From Panax quinquefolius (Eukaryota > Streptophyta > Magnoliopsida > Apiales > Araliaceae): DNA of 64,000 nt. Below, piece by piece: positions 45,900-58,199 of this stretch (its first letter is position 1; every line of letters begins with the position of its first letter). Position numbers and translations under genes: made by a program. A model generated the notes under the pieces. The model saw nothing but the letters and a program-made list of their open reading frames with translations, did no database searches and had not been told where the DNA came from. Location: NCBI GenBank assembly GCA_020205615.1, contig CM035169.1, positions 18,743,546-18,807,545 of the forward strand. Reading direction: 5' to 3'.

Positions 45900-46360
45900 T
45901 AAACTCTAATGAAGTCATACTTTATTTGATCTGGGTTCTACCCATTCTTTTATTTCTCCTACTTGCGCTCATCGATTAAATTTGACTCAGGAGAAATTAG
46001 ACTTTGACTTATCTGTGGAAACTCCGTTGGGAGAAACCTTCATTACATCCACTTTGTTTATAAGTCTTGTTTGGTTCAAATCGGTACCCTCACATTACAT
46101 CGTCGATCTTATTTCATTAAAATACTTTCATTTGGCGTGATTACAAGGATTGATTGGTTAACTACTTATCATGCAAAAATTGATTGTTTTCGTAAGGTTG
46201 TTAGCTTTCATATTCCTAATCAACCTATTATGCGAATTCAAACGACCAAACCATTAAAATCAATCACGGTCATCACAAGCCATAAAGCTATTCGTTTATT
46301 GAAAAAGCGGATGTCAAGCTTTCTTAGCTCATGTCACTGATTTAAACAAAAATACGTCGA
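45900..46360 (+). pseudogene. Protease and linker region of element B
   Basis: LFDLGSTHSF is coded around 45922-45951. The catalytic DTGS of element A reads DLGS here, which would be inactivating. GVITRIDWLTTYHAKIDCF, the conserved linker towards RT, follows at 46133-46189. Confidence 0.78.
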
Positions 46361-46362
46361 TT

Positions 46363-47650
46363 TTGAGCGATATTTCTATTGTTAATAAATTTCACGACGT
46401 ATTTCAGAAGAACTTCTGGCCTACCCCAGGCGTGAAATTGAATTTTGTATCGACCTTGAACCCGAGACAAAACCTATTTCAAAGCCCCATATCGAATAGC
46501 TCTATTGAACTTCGGGAGTTAAAGAATGAAACTGCGAGGAATTGTTGAGACATTAGCTTTATTCGGCCCTAGTACTTCTCCTTGGGGTGCTCTGTTACTA
46601 TTCGTGAAGAAGAAAGATGGGAGTATGCGACTTTGTATTGATTATCGGGAGTTGAATCATGTCACCATCAAAATAAGTATCCATTGCCACGTATTGATGA
46701 CTGTTTGACCCGATTGCAAGGAGCCAAATTCTTTTCAAAGATAGATCTTCGTTAGGATATCACCGATTGAAGATTAGAATCACCGACATTCCAGCGACTT
46801 CGGAACTCCGAGACGGGCATTATGAATTCCTAGTCGTGTCCTTTGGATTGACTAATGCTCCTCTTTGCTTAACCATGGATATGATGAGCCAAGTATTCGA
46901 GGAATATTTAGATCACTTTGTGGTCGTCTTTATTGATGACATCCTTATTTATTCCAAAAGCGTGAAGATCGTGAGCAACACTTGAGTACGACACTCAAAA
47001 GCCGTGAATATAAGCTTTATGCCAAGTTGAAGAAGTTCGAGTTACGGCTTGAAGAAGTAGCATTCCTTGGGCACGTGGTATCAAGTCGTGGAATATCTGT
47101 TGACCCAAGCAAAGATTGAAGCTATTCAAAGTGGGAACAACCTAAATCGTCGATGGAAATCACGTAGCTTTCTCGGTTTAATTTGGTTATTATCGGAGAT
47201 TCGTGGAAGGATTTTCTCGAATCGCTACTCCATTGACTCAATTGACTCGGAAAGATACAAAGTTCGGTTTGGGCGAAGAATGTGAGAAGAGATTTCAAGA
47301 ACTTCAAGATGAGACTTATTTCAAGACTGTTACGTGATACCCATCAGCTCGGAGGATTTGTCATCTCTGATGATGCTTGAGCAAAAGGTTGGGATGTGTT
47401 CTTATGCAACATGGAAAAGTTATAGCTTTATGCCTCATGACAACTCAAAGAATATGAGAGGAATTATCCTACTCATGATCTAGAGTTAGCATTATTATCT
47501 TTCACTTAAAATTTGGAGGCATTACTTGTATGGGGAGAAAGTGGAGATCTTTACGGATCATAAAAGCCTCAAATATTTCTTCACTCAAAAGGAACTCAAC
47601 ATGCGACAACGACGTTGGCTTGAAGCTGTTGAAAGATTATGATCATACCA
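46363..47650 (+). pseudogene. pol: Reverse transcriptase and RNase H of element B (broken)
   Basis: WPTPGVKLNFVSTLNP is at about 46417-46464. [20 protein letters not shown] is near 46600-46660, and SFGLTNAP with [10 protein letters not shown] is in the open stretch 46767-46985. After several indels come the RNase H segments with HDLELA and [13 protein letters not shown], and the RQRRWLE hinge near 47600. The order and motif set are those of Ty3/gypsy pol. Frames change repeatedly. Confidence 0.88.
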
Positions 47651-47989
47651 TCCAATACCATCCGGAAAAGCGAGCGTGGTAATGACGCATTGAGTAGAAA
47701 ATCATATCTGCAATCTGAGTGCGATATTGTCGTATGAAAGGCCCATTTTGTGTGACTTGCAAAGGATGGAGATAGAGTTAAAGACTCAGGGGACGCGTGT
47801 GATGATAAGCGAGTATCTGAGTAGAAGGCAAACTTTAATCGATAAAGTTAAAGTGCTTTCAAGCTACTGGACACAGAGGTGATGCGTCGTATGAGAAAAA
47901 GTCAAGAAGGTGCTATATCGAAGCAAGAATCGATGAAGAAGGAATACTTGAGTCAACTCCGGACTTTGTGTTCCTAACGACCCGATTTA

Positions 47990-49294
47990 AAGTATAATAT
48001 CATGATGGGCGCATAACACACCATTTGCAATCCATCACGAAGTACCAAAATGTATCATGATATTAAATCATACATTTTGGTGGAGCAATATGAAAAGAGA
48101 GAGATAGTATTTGTTTATCTCGAGGTGTCTAACTTGTCAACGAGTTAAAGCGGAGCATCAAGTACCAAAAGGTCACTTTGCAACCACTTGAAATTCCGGA
48201 ATGGAAGTGGGAGCACATTACCATGGATTTAGATTCTGGGTCTTCCTAAAGTTTCTCAAGGCATTGATGCGATTTGGGTCATTGTTGATAGATTGACCAA
48301 GTCCGCTCATTTCTTACCGATCGAAACTTATACACTTGAACGTTTTGCTCGTATGTACATAAGCGAGATTGAAGACTACATGGTATGCTCGGTATCCATA
48401 GTTTACGATCGAGACCCAAGATTCACTTCACGATTTTGGGTTAGTTTGCAAAAAGCTATGGGGCATGATTTTACGATTTAGCTTGGCATATCATCCTCGA
48501 ATGGAGCCAGACGGTCGGAGAGGACTATTCAAACTCTTGAAGATCTATTAAGACTCGTGTCCTTGATTTCAAGGGAGTTGGGACAAGTTCTTACCATTGG
48601 TGGAGTTTTCCTACAACAACGGTTATCAAGCAAGTATTGGCGTGGCTCCATTCGAGCGTTGTATGGAAGAAAGTGTCGATTCTCCGTTATCTTTGTGATG
48701 AGGTGGGTGAAGCAACGTTGTTGGGACCGAGTTGATACGTACGTATGACTACGGAAAAGATTCAAACGATCAAACAACGTATAAAAACCTCACAAAATCG
48801 ATGAAAAGAGTTATCGCCGATCTTCATCGAAAGGATGTGGAATTGATATAGGAGATCATGTGTTGTTAAGAGTTGCTCCATGTAAAGGAGTTACAAGATT
48901 TGGAAAGAGAGGAAAACTTAATCCTCGATTCATCGGTCCATTTTAATCCTCGATCGAGTAGGAGCGTGGCCTATAGACTCATTTCACATGAATATGTCTC
49001 GTGTTCATGCGTTTTTCACATATCTATGTTACGTAAATATGTGAAAGACCCGAACCATATTATTAAGTTAGAGCCAGGACGAAATAGCGGAAGATTTGGC
49101 GTATGAAGAGGTTCTGTTCAAATTTTGGATAAGAAGGAACATATTCTACGCTCGAGGTTATACCATAAGTCAAAGTTTTGTGGAGGAACCACGATGTTGA
49201 AATGACTTGGGAGTTAGAATCGAAATGAAATCAAGGTATCCTTACCTCTTGACATACCAGGTCGTACCCCCAATTTCGAGGGATGAAATTTCAT
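47990..49294 (+). pseudogene. pol: Integrase and chromodomain region of element B (broken)
   Basis: The zinc-binding region is near 48000-48150, and the core has WKWEHITMD and IVDRLTKSAHFLP (from about 48285). [19 protein letters not shown] follows near 48410-48465, then [17 protein letters not shown] sequence. The GPF and chromodomain portion (LRKYVKDPNHII, TWELE, YPYLL) runs from about 48870 to 49260. Element B is otherwise structurally complete, so only point-level damage prevents coding. Confidence 0.87.
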
Positions 49295-49305
49295 AAAAAG
49301 GGAGG
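49295..49305 (+). other. Polypurine tract of element B
   Basis: AAAAAGGGAGG directly precedes TGTAAGACC at 49307. Confidence 0.85.
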
Positions 49306-49306
49306 T

Positions 49307-51809
49307 TGTAAGACCAGAGCTTTTATAAATAAAGATGAATTTTTCTATAAATATTATTTTGAATATTATGGAATAAATTTGATATAATGTTATAGTTGTG
49401 GGTAATATTTATAAATTTTGCAAAGTATGCAAGTTGTTATAAAATATTCGTTTTGGTGGGAATATTCTTTTTGTTAGGGAATATTAAATACAACTACTCA
49501 ATCATTAGTGGACCCTAATAATGTAATTATTGTCGGATTGAGAAAGCGACAAAATATTTTATAAAAATAACTACGGAGGTGTTTAGTTAAAATGTTGAAC
49601 TACCCGGTGGTAAAAGAAGTGCGATGTCTGGCGTGGTTGCTTAGTAGTAGACTGCGGTATTGATTATTGATGCTTTACGTGAGAAGTCACTCATTTATGC
49701 TTAATTATTGCTTCTGATAATTGTTGCATTGTATCTCTTATATTATTGATTCAATTATTGTCACAAAGATATCATCGTATAATATGTTATAGTATTAAAT
49801 CAATAATTGAGGCGACAAGTTATAAATGATTAATAATTGTTGAAAGATTAAATATGTGTTGATGAAAAATAAAATGATTTGTGGTAAGTTTGATTATTTT
49901 ATGGGGGGCTCGTATATGTCATCATCTAAGAGTCTCTTAAATCGATAGTAATTACCTTTGTGAATAGTAATTACCTTCAATCGATAGTATTTACCTTTCG
50001 TCGATAGTAATTACCTTAAATCAATAGTAATTACCCTTGTGAATAGTAATTACCTTCGTCAATAGTAATTACCTTTACCAGACGTCGAACCACTTGTCGT
50101 TTCACATTACGTGCGTCGAACCACTTTTCTTTTCACATTATTAGTCATGAGCCACTTGCTTTTTTCACACGGCGGAAAAAAAGCTAGAAATCTTCTATAA
50201 ATAGAGGCCTAGTGCTTCATTATTTTTCACTTAATTCATTCAAGCTATAGAGAGAGAAAAGTATAGAGAGAATAAGAGAAAGAAGAAGAGTATTTTGTTA
50301 CTACAACGCCGCTTTGCGTTATTCAATCTCCTACCAAAAGTAAGGGGTGTTATTCTTTCTTATTCATGAAGAGAACTATTGTTATTCCATCGCTTATTAT
50401 TACGTTGGAATAACTCATATACGTGGTTTACCCTATACTTGGTGACATTCTTCTATTATTCATTGAAACATCCCGTCGTGTGTTTTACAAGGACTTGGTT
50501 AAAATCTTTATTATTCTCATTGGAACATCTTGTCTGCGTGTGTTTTACAGGACTGGTTTAAATCTTTATCATTACATTGGAATATCCTATCTCGTGTGTT
50601 TTACACGGATCTGGTTCCATCTTTATTATTCTGTTGGAACATCCCTGCATTTGGTGTGAATTCACACGACTTTGGTTCCGTTATTTATTATTACATTGGA
50701 ATAACTTTTATGCATCTTGGTCTATCGCATGCATGGTGATTTCTTTTGTTATTCCATTCTTTATTATACCCGGTTGGTTAAAACTTTGACTTCTATACTC
50801 CATGAAATTAGTAGAATATCCTTGATATTTGCGTTTCATCCGATATCTTTTCATGGAAATATTCTTCCGATCATTCTTGAATTTTACTCTACAAAAAAAG
50901 ATATCATGTTGAAAATTTGGATGTTAATAATTCACGGATAAAATAATTCTTGAACTTGTTTTATTGAATTCTTATATCATTGTCATCATCCTCATGTTTA
51001 TATTTTTTTTAAAGTCATACGTGGCACAGAAAGTGCATAGATGGACTTGGTATGATTATGATGAGAGACTACCGATTGTAATCATGGTACCGTAATGTTA
51101 CAAATGATGTGGTAAAAATCCTCGATTAGCAGTAGTGCATTGATGGACGATTGTTGGCATGATCATGACCATTAATGAATACACAAATATTCTTGGCGTA
51201 GTGCATGAATAATTGTGGTCGTGATACTAAAGAATATCCTTGGCCATAGTGCGGGGGTGATTCGATGATGTGGAATATTTATTAAAGTTGAGTCTCAAAT
51301 TTATAACTTGATGATGAAAAACCTTTTAAAACCTAAAAGATAGTAGACTTTATTTTCTACTTGACTCTTTTTATGGATTCAGTATATTCGCCGCAGATTA
51401 AACCTGGTTGTCTATTGTATTTTATCGTTTAACATTGTTGAAGACTATTGATAATTTATTTCGCATTATCTTAGTCATAATATTTGTTCTTGGGCTAGTT
51501 GAGCTCACCCTTTCTTTCATTGTTCTCTTTGAAATGAGAATATAAATTTGGGACGAGTCGGGAAAACGAGTGATGGTCCGAAGATAGCATTAGTAGTCCT
51601 CACTATTCGTGAAATAGTGTGATAATAATTGTAATGAGGACTTTTTTTTGAGTTTGTATAATATCTAGTAGGCGATATTTGTATTTAAACTCACGATTTA
51701 TGTCGTATTATACATACGACAGTTATGTTAGTAAGTTGTATTTAAATTACATACCATGTAAGTGGCGACCCAAGATGGGTGATGTATACCTAATTTTGGG
51801 GCGCCACGA
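49307..51809 (+). mobile_element. 3' LTR of element B (2.50 kb)
   Basis: It is colinear with 41955-44480, including both U3 arrays, TATAAATAG near 50195, AAAAGTAAGGGG near 50338, the hairpin arrays (50380-50700 and 51015-51260) and the compound hairpin at 51595-51642. It ends GGGGCGCCACGA before the right GATAA duplication. Differences from the 5' LTR are mostly short indels and block changes around CG dinucleotides. Confidence 0.93.
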
Positions 51810-51814
51810 GATAA
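51810..51814. repeat. Target-site duplication of element B, right copy (GATAA)
   Basis: This is the second copy of GATAA, matching 41950-41954. The interrupted LTR resumes at 51815 with TATGAATTATTG. Confidence 0.9.
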
Positions 51815-52324
51815 TATGAATTATTGCTTCGATAATGAAAAATACGTGTAATGACAATTATTGAAACAATGACAATATAAAATATCAACGCAGCAATTAT
51901 TAAATCAATAAAATATCTTGAAGCGGTAATTATCGTAACCATTATTGAGTAAAGGCCTTCTTACGTAAGAATCAATAATTGGTGCAATACCGGCGTCTTC
52001 TTGTGTTTTAACCATAAGTATTTTTTTAAAGATTAATTGCAGAACAACAACTTATATTTGTCGTTTTCTTCATCCAATCGCTTTTAGTTATAGGGCCCAC
52101 AAAAGATCTGAATTGGCCGCATTTAATATTCCCCAACAACAAGAATATTCCACGACCAAACGAATATTCCCCGACAACAATGAATATTTTATAACCACTT
52201 GCTTATTTTGAAATATTTGTGTATTTTACCCCTAACTATCCACATTAATTAAATCAACCCTTACTATTTCAAAATAATAAATAGAGAAAATAAAATTTCA
52301 TTAATAATAAGTTGGGGTCTTACA
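51815..52324 (-). mobile_element. Right part of the reversed A-type LTR of element C
   Basis: This is the continuation of 39741-41954 after the B insertion, reading backwards to the LTR head (GGGGTCTTACA at 52324). Reversed GAATATTC palindromes occur near 52143, 52162 and similar positions. Together the two parts make about 2.72 kb, the size of the LTR at 33349. Confidence 0.9.
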
Positions 52325-55300
52325 ACCTCCCCTCCTTATGAAATTTCATCCTCGAAATTGACGTACATTACACAGTGTTTGAAAAGGTGAGGATACCTCG
52401 CTTTCATTTCCGTTTCCAATTCCCAAGTCATTTCTCTATAAAGCATGATTCCTCCACAAAACTTTAACTTGTGGTATGACCACTTCTTGGCGTAGGACAT
52501 GCTCCTTCCTATCCAAGATCTTGACAGTACCTCCTCATACGTTAAGTCTTGGCTATCTCGTCCGGTTCTAACTCTATAACGTGGTTGGGTCTTTCACATA
52601 TTTCTGAAATACAGATATGTGAAACACATTATGAACACGAGACATACTTCGGAGGTAACGCGAGTCTATAGGCTACATTTCCTACTCGGTCAAAATTTGA
52701 AATGGACCAATAAATCGTGGATTGAGCTTTCCTTTCTTCCCAAATCTTGTAACTCCCTTCCATGGAGCAACTCGCAACAATACATGATCCCCTACACTAA
52801 ATTCCACGTCCTTTTGATGAAGATCCGCATAACTCTTTTGTCGATCTTGTGCTTGGTTTGTATCGTTGTCGAATCATTTGGATCTTTTTCGTAGTCATCG
52901 TACCAACTCAGGTCCCAACGGTGTTGCTTCACCCACCTCGCCCCAACATCTTGGAGAGCGACACTTTCGTCCATATAATGCTTCAAATGGAGCCACACCT
53001 ATACTTGCCTGATAACTGTTGTTGTAGGAGAATTCCACCAATGGTAAATACTTATCCCAACTGCCCTTGAAGTCTAGGACACAAAGTCTTAATAAATCTT
53101 CAAGAGTTTGAATAGTCCTTTTCGATTGTCGTCGTCCGCTTTGAGGATGGTATCTTCGAATCGAATCGTAAAACTGTGCCCATAGCTTTTTGCAAGCTAA
53201 CCCAAAATATTGAAGTGAATCTTGGGTCACGATCCTAAACTATGGATACAGCATGCCATGCAACCTCACAATCTCATTCATGTACATACTAGAAAGAGGT
53301 TCAAGGAATAAGTCTCCGTATCGGCAAGAAATGAGCGGAACTTAGTTAATCTATCAACAATAACCCAAATAGCATTGATGCCTTGAGAAAGCCGTAGGAA
53401 GACCCAGAATGTAAATCCATGGTAATGTGTTCCCACTTCCATTTTAGAATCTCAAGTGGTTGCAATGGACCCTTAGGTACTAGATGTTCGCCTTTACACG
53501 TTGACAAGTTAAACACATTGAGATAAACTTTGCAATCTCTCTCTTCATATTGTTCCACCAAAATGTACCGAAGATCACGATACATTTGGTACTTCCAAGA
53601 TGGATTGCAAATGGTGTATTGTGTGCCTCCATCATAATCTTGTACTTCAAATCGTAGTCGTTAGGGACACAAAGTCTAGAGTGGACTCAAGTATTCCTTC
53701 TTCATCTATTCTCGCTTAGGAATAGCTCCTTCTTGTACTTTCTTCTTCATACGCATCAACTCCGAATTCGGTGGCTTGAAGCAACCTTAACTTTTTCTAT
53801 TAAAGTTGGCTCTATACGTATACTTGACATCATCGCACTCATTCCCGCATATGATCTTCTACTCAACGCGCCGCCTACCACGTTCGCTTTTACCGGGATG
53901 GTATTGAATAGTGTGGTCGTAGTCTTTCAATAGCTCGAGCCAACGTCATTTGTCGTGATGTTGAGTTCTTTTGAGTGAAGAAATATTTAAGGCTTTTATG
54001 GTGCGAATATATCTCCACTTTCTCCCCATATAGATAGTGCCTCCATATCTTTAATGAAAACGATCGCCGCCAACTCTAGATCATGAGTAGGATAATTCCT
54101 CCCATACTCTTTAACTTGTCATGAGGCATAGGCTATGACTTTCCCACGTTGCATGAGAACACATCCTAACCCTTTGCAAGCATCATTATCAGAGATAACA
54201 AATCCATCCGAACCAGATGGTATTGTTAGAAACAGTCAAATAAGTCTCCTTTAAGCTCTTGGAAACTTTTCTCGCATTCTTTGCTCCAAACAATTTTGTA
54301 TCCTTCCGAGTTAGGCGAGTTAATGGAGTAGCGATTCGAGAAAACCCTTCCACGAATCTCTCCGATAATAACCACTAAGCCCCAAAAAGCTACGACTTGA
54401 CCACCGACTTGGTTGCTCCTAACTTTGTATTGCTTCAATCTTGGCAAGAGTCCACTGATACTCCATGTTTCGACACTACATGCCCAAGGAATGCTACTTC
54501 CTCGAGCCGTAACTCGCATTTCTTCAATTTAACATATAGTTTATTTTCACGAAGCCTTTGGAGTACCAAACTTCAAATGGTGCTCATGATCTTCACGACT
54601 TTTGGAATATATGAGGATGTCATCAATAAAAACAACAACGAATCGATCCAAATATTCTTTGAATACGGGTTCATCATATCCATGAAAGCCGTATGAGCAT
54701 TAGTTAGTCCGAAAAGACATGACTAAGAATTCATAATGCCGTCATCGAGTTCAAGGCGGTTTTGGAATATCCTCGGTTCTAATCTTCAATTTGATGATAT
54801 CCAGAAGCTAAGATCGATTTTGAAAAGAATTGTGCCCTTACTGAATTGGTCAAACAAGTCATCAATACGAGGTGAGGATACCTATTCTTGATGGTGACAT
54901 GGTTCAATTCCCGATAGTCAATACAAAGTCGCATACTCGTCTTTCTTCTTTACGAATAAAAGCAGGAGCACCCCAAGGAGATGTACTAGATCGAATGAAA
55001 CCGATGTCCAACAATTCCTATAGTTGGACCTTTAACTCCTGAAGTTCAATAGAGCCATTCGATATGGGGTTTTAGAAATGGGCTTTGTACCGTGTTCAAG
55101 ATCAATAAAGAATTCAACTTCACGTTCGGGGTAGACAGGAAGTTCTTCAGAAATACGTCGGAAAGTCAATAACAATGAAATATTATTCAAATTTGACGTG
55201 TCTTTATTCAAATCCATAACATGGGCTAAGAAAGCTTGACATCCGCTTTTTCAATAAACGAATAGCTTTATGATTAGATATGACGTTGATTGATTTTAAT

Positions 55301-57059
55301 GGTTTAGTTGCTTGAATTCGCACAACAGTTGGTTAGGAATATGAAAACTAACAACTTTACGAAAACAATCAATTTTGGCATGATGAGTAGTTAACCAATC
55401 AATCCCTAAAATCACATCAAAAGCAAGTATCTTTAAAAGATAAGGTTGACAGGTAAGGTGATGGTGCCAACTTGAATCAAACAAGATTTATAAGCGATGG
55501 ATGTGATGAAAGTTTCTCCTAATGGAGTTTCCACGAGATAGGTCAAAGTATAATTTCTCCGAGTCAAGTTTAAACGTTGAGCACAAGCAGGAGAGATAAA
55601 TGAATGGTAGCACCGGTATCAAGTAAGGTATAAACTTCGCAAAAATTTATTAATAGCTTACCGTGATCACCTCGTTTGGGTTCCTCGCATTATGACCGAT
55701 CACAACAAACGCTTCTTCCAGAATTGTTGACTTTGACTTTTCTCGGGATGATCTTTTGAGTCACCATCCCCCGAACTAGGTTTATTTCTATCTGCATAAT
55801 CTCGGCGATATGTCCTTCCTTTCCACAATTATATCATACCTTGAACTGTTGTGGGACAGGTTGGACTGATATGTCCCTTTTTCCGCATTTTAGAAGATAT
55901 GATGGGTGGTCGTTCTCCTCCCTTAGAACCGATTCTTTTCCAAGATCGTCGTCTTCACATGGTCGTTGTTAAATCTCCTCTTTTTAAAATCTCCTCCGAC
56001 TTGTTTCTTCTATTTTCATGGCTATGATTACCACCAGAGTGGTTACCATTTTGTCCGTCTTTTTTTTTCTCTCATTTGGTTATCATTATTACATTGATCG
56101 CTATCTCTGCACGATCCTCGGTTATGGTCCTCGTTGACCGTACTCGTTATCTCGCCTAATAATTGAGCCCTCATTTACAACATCTGAATAGAGAGAAAAT
56201 TTATGAGAAATGAGATCTTGGCGTATCTTGGGTTTCAAACCTCTAAGAAACATCCGTCATAACGTTCCTCATTCTCCACCAAATGAGGTGCAAACACGGA
56301 TAACTCGCAAACTTTGCCTCGTCTTTGAGACACCGTCATGTTGTTCTCGCTCGGTCTAATCAACTCCACTTCCTTCATATACGAACACTTTCGTGAAAGT
56401 ATTTGTCATTAATGATTCTTCAAACGTCTCCCCAAGACATCTTGAAAAGTTTGGATGGGTACGCTTCACGAGACTCCACCGAGAGTCCGCCTCACCACAC
56501 GGAACATAAAGGTGGCGAATGGAACCTTCGTTTCCTCCGCATCCCAAGACATCGAATATCTTGGTAATTTGCTTGACCCATGTTTCCATGGTGATCGGAT
56601 CGGCTTTCCTTAAATTCGGTGGTCCCAACTCTTTGAAGCGCTTGCATGTGTGACAACCCATGAATTGCTATCATTTCTCCTCGTATTTTGAACACGAGTC
56701 TCCTCAAATGCGATTTTGCATGAATCGCAAAAAGCTTCTAAACATCCCCTCGCTCAACATCGCTTTCGGTGGTGTTGTTCATGGAGGTACATTGCCTGAC
56801 TGTTGCACGTTCTCCTCGTTGGTAAGTACAGGCATCTCCACGGTCTCATTTACTCCACTATTAATATTCTCCGTCGACATTCTCAAATACTGTCATAAAA
56901 CATGGGTTAATTAAGGAAATCAATATATCACATAATATCCTTATATCTCGACCAATTAACAAATAAGCTTAGGTAGGACACACTAGCGAAAGATTTACTC
57001 GTCTCTCCCTCCTAGTTCTATTCCCGATCTCTCGCCGGAGATCATATCCCTAGCTTCGA
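52325..57059 (-). pseudogene. Internal region of element C (gag-pol, reversed, broken)
   Basis: Read on the minus strand from 57059, a degraded primer-binding zone is followed by gag (ITKIFDVLG near 56555, zinc-knuckle remnants near 55790-55930). Protease DTGA is near 55605. The RT active site [10 protein letters not shown] is at about 54595-54630, and RNase H at about 53930-54200. The integrase stretch 53230-52895 has [20 protein letters not shown] and [12 protein letters not shown]. The chromodomain region extends down to about 52345, followed by a polypurine tract (AAGGAGGGGAGG) before the LTR. Numerous indels break every domain. Confidence 0.87.
52895..53230 (-). CDS. Integrase fragment of element C, 111 codons
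   Basis: An open piece of pol with [46 protein letters not shown] and YGRKCRSP. These form the C-terminal half of the gypsy integrase core, including the Glu-containing region of the DDE fold. It is flanked by frame breaks and is a fragment of a dead polyprotein. Confidence 0.85.
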   Translation of the reverse strand: MTQDSLQYFGLACKKLWAQFYDSIRRYHPQSGRRQSKRTIQTLEDLLRLCVLDFKGSWDKYLPLVEFSYNNSYQASIGVAPFEALYGRKCRSPRCWGEVGEATPLGPELVR

Positions 57060-57235
57060 TGTAACGACCCCAAAATAGGTCCATTCCATCCAACCCATTA
57101 CGAGTCGCCAAATATATGGTACTGAAAAACAACTACAACTTTATTACAACAATTGTCGTGCAAAATACAACAACACATATCTTTGTGAGTTTGGATACAA
57201 ATATATACCAATCAGTAGCACGTCACAATGACACC

Positions 57236-57778
57236 TTACATAAAGGTATAGTCAAAAACTGTTTTAGAAATTAGAATCTTTGGGAAGTACTCAAGGAAAC
57301 CTTCGTACATGGGAGGCCATGCTTTTAGGTTATGGTAGATATCATATGGCCACAGAATTATCCTTGGTTGACCCAATAGACCCCAAAGAAAAACGAGAAG
57401 ATTACTATCATATTCTTCCCAATGGTGAGTCTTTTCTTGACATATCATTATCTCCACTGTCTCTAATTGGGTATTATACTCCAAACAAACACCAAGATTA
57501 TATAGGTAGTGCTTGTAAATATACTCAGCAAGTGGATGAGCACAACCATGTCTTATAATAACACGAGGTTGTATGTCATTAGACATCTTGTATGATAGTG
57601 ACAAAACACCCTTCCAAAGTTGGGTTCGCCTCACCCTATTTAATTCACCAAAAATAACTATTAAATGATGTATAAAATACAACACACTAAAGCCCTCAAT
57701 AAAATTATTTTCATACTCTTTAGGGAGAACCTCAACAACTATAGACCACCGTTCTATTCCCTTGTTATCCCCGTTCAA
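57236..57778 (-). CDS. Orphan 180-codon frame in a foreign insert within LTR-G
   Basis: An uninterrupted frame beginning MNGDNKGIERWSIVVEVLPK and ending ...SKTVFDYTFM, oriented like the LTR transcript. It sits in about 570 bases that replace a roughly 200-base stretch (including the AGTCCTCA compound hairpin) present in all other LTRs here. I do not recognise the family; the composition is rich in Tyr, Ile, Leu and Trp with scattered Cys/His. It may be a captured host fragment or simply a fortuitous open frame. No splice or promoter evidence was found. Confidence 0.35.
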   Translation of the reverse strand: MNGDNKGIERWSIVVEVLPKEYENNFIEGFSVLYFIHHLIVIFGELNRVRRTQLWKGVLSLSYKMSNDIQPRVIIRHGCAHPLAEYIYKHYLYNLGVCLEYNTQLETVEIMICQEKTHHWEEYDSNLLVFLWGLLGQPRIILWPYDIYHNLKAWPPMYEGFLEYFPKILISKTVFDYTFM

Positions 57779-58199
57779 CCCAGCTACACTTTTATTACCT
57801 GAAAGGAATTGTGAAACAAAAGGGTGAGCACAACTAGCTCAGTAAAGAATATTATGACTAAAGATAAATAAATTATCAATAGTCTTCATCAGTAATAAAT
57901 CAGAGATTTAGAACATATGGTAGATGATAAAACTTTTCAACCATAGTTGCAGCGGAATGAGCAATCCATTAGAAGAGTCAAATAGACTATAAAGTCTATT
58001 GTCTTCTCCATGTTAAAAATCCACCAACCATGTTTTATCCCTGTAACATCAATCAACAATTCCTGTCCACAATCACGTGTATAACTCATAATCGTAATTG
58101 TAGTTCTAAATTCCTTTCCTCATCCAAGACAAAGATAATTTTCATCACTTGTCTTTACCTAAAACATCAAAGATCATGGTTATACCAAATCACGCCTCA

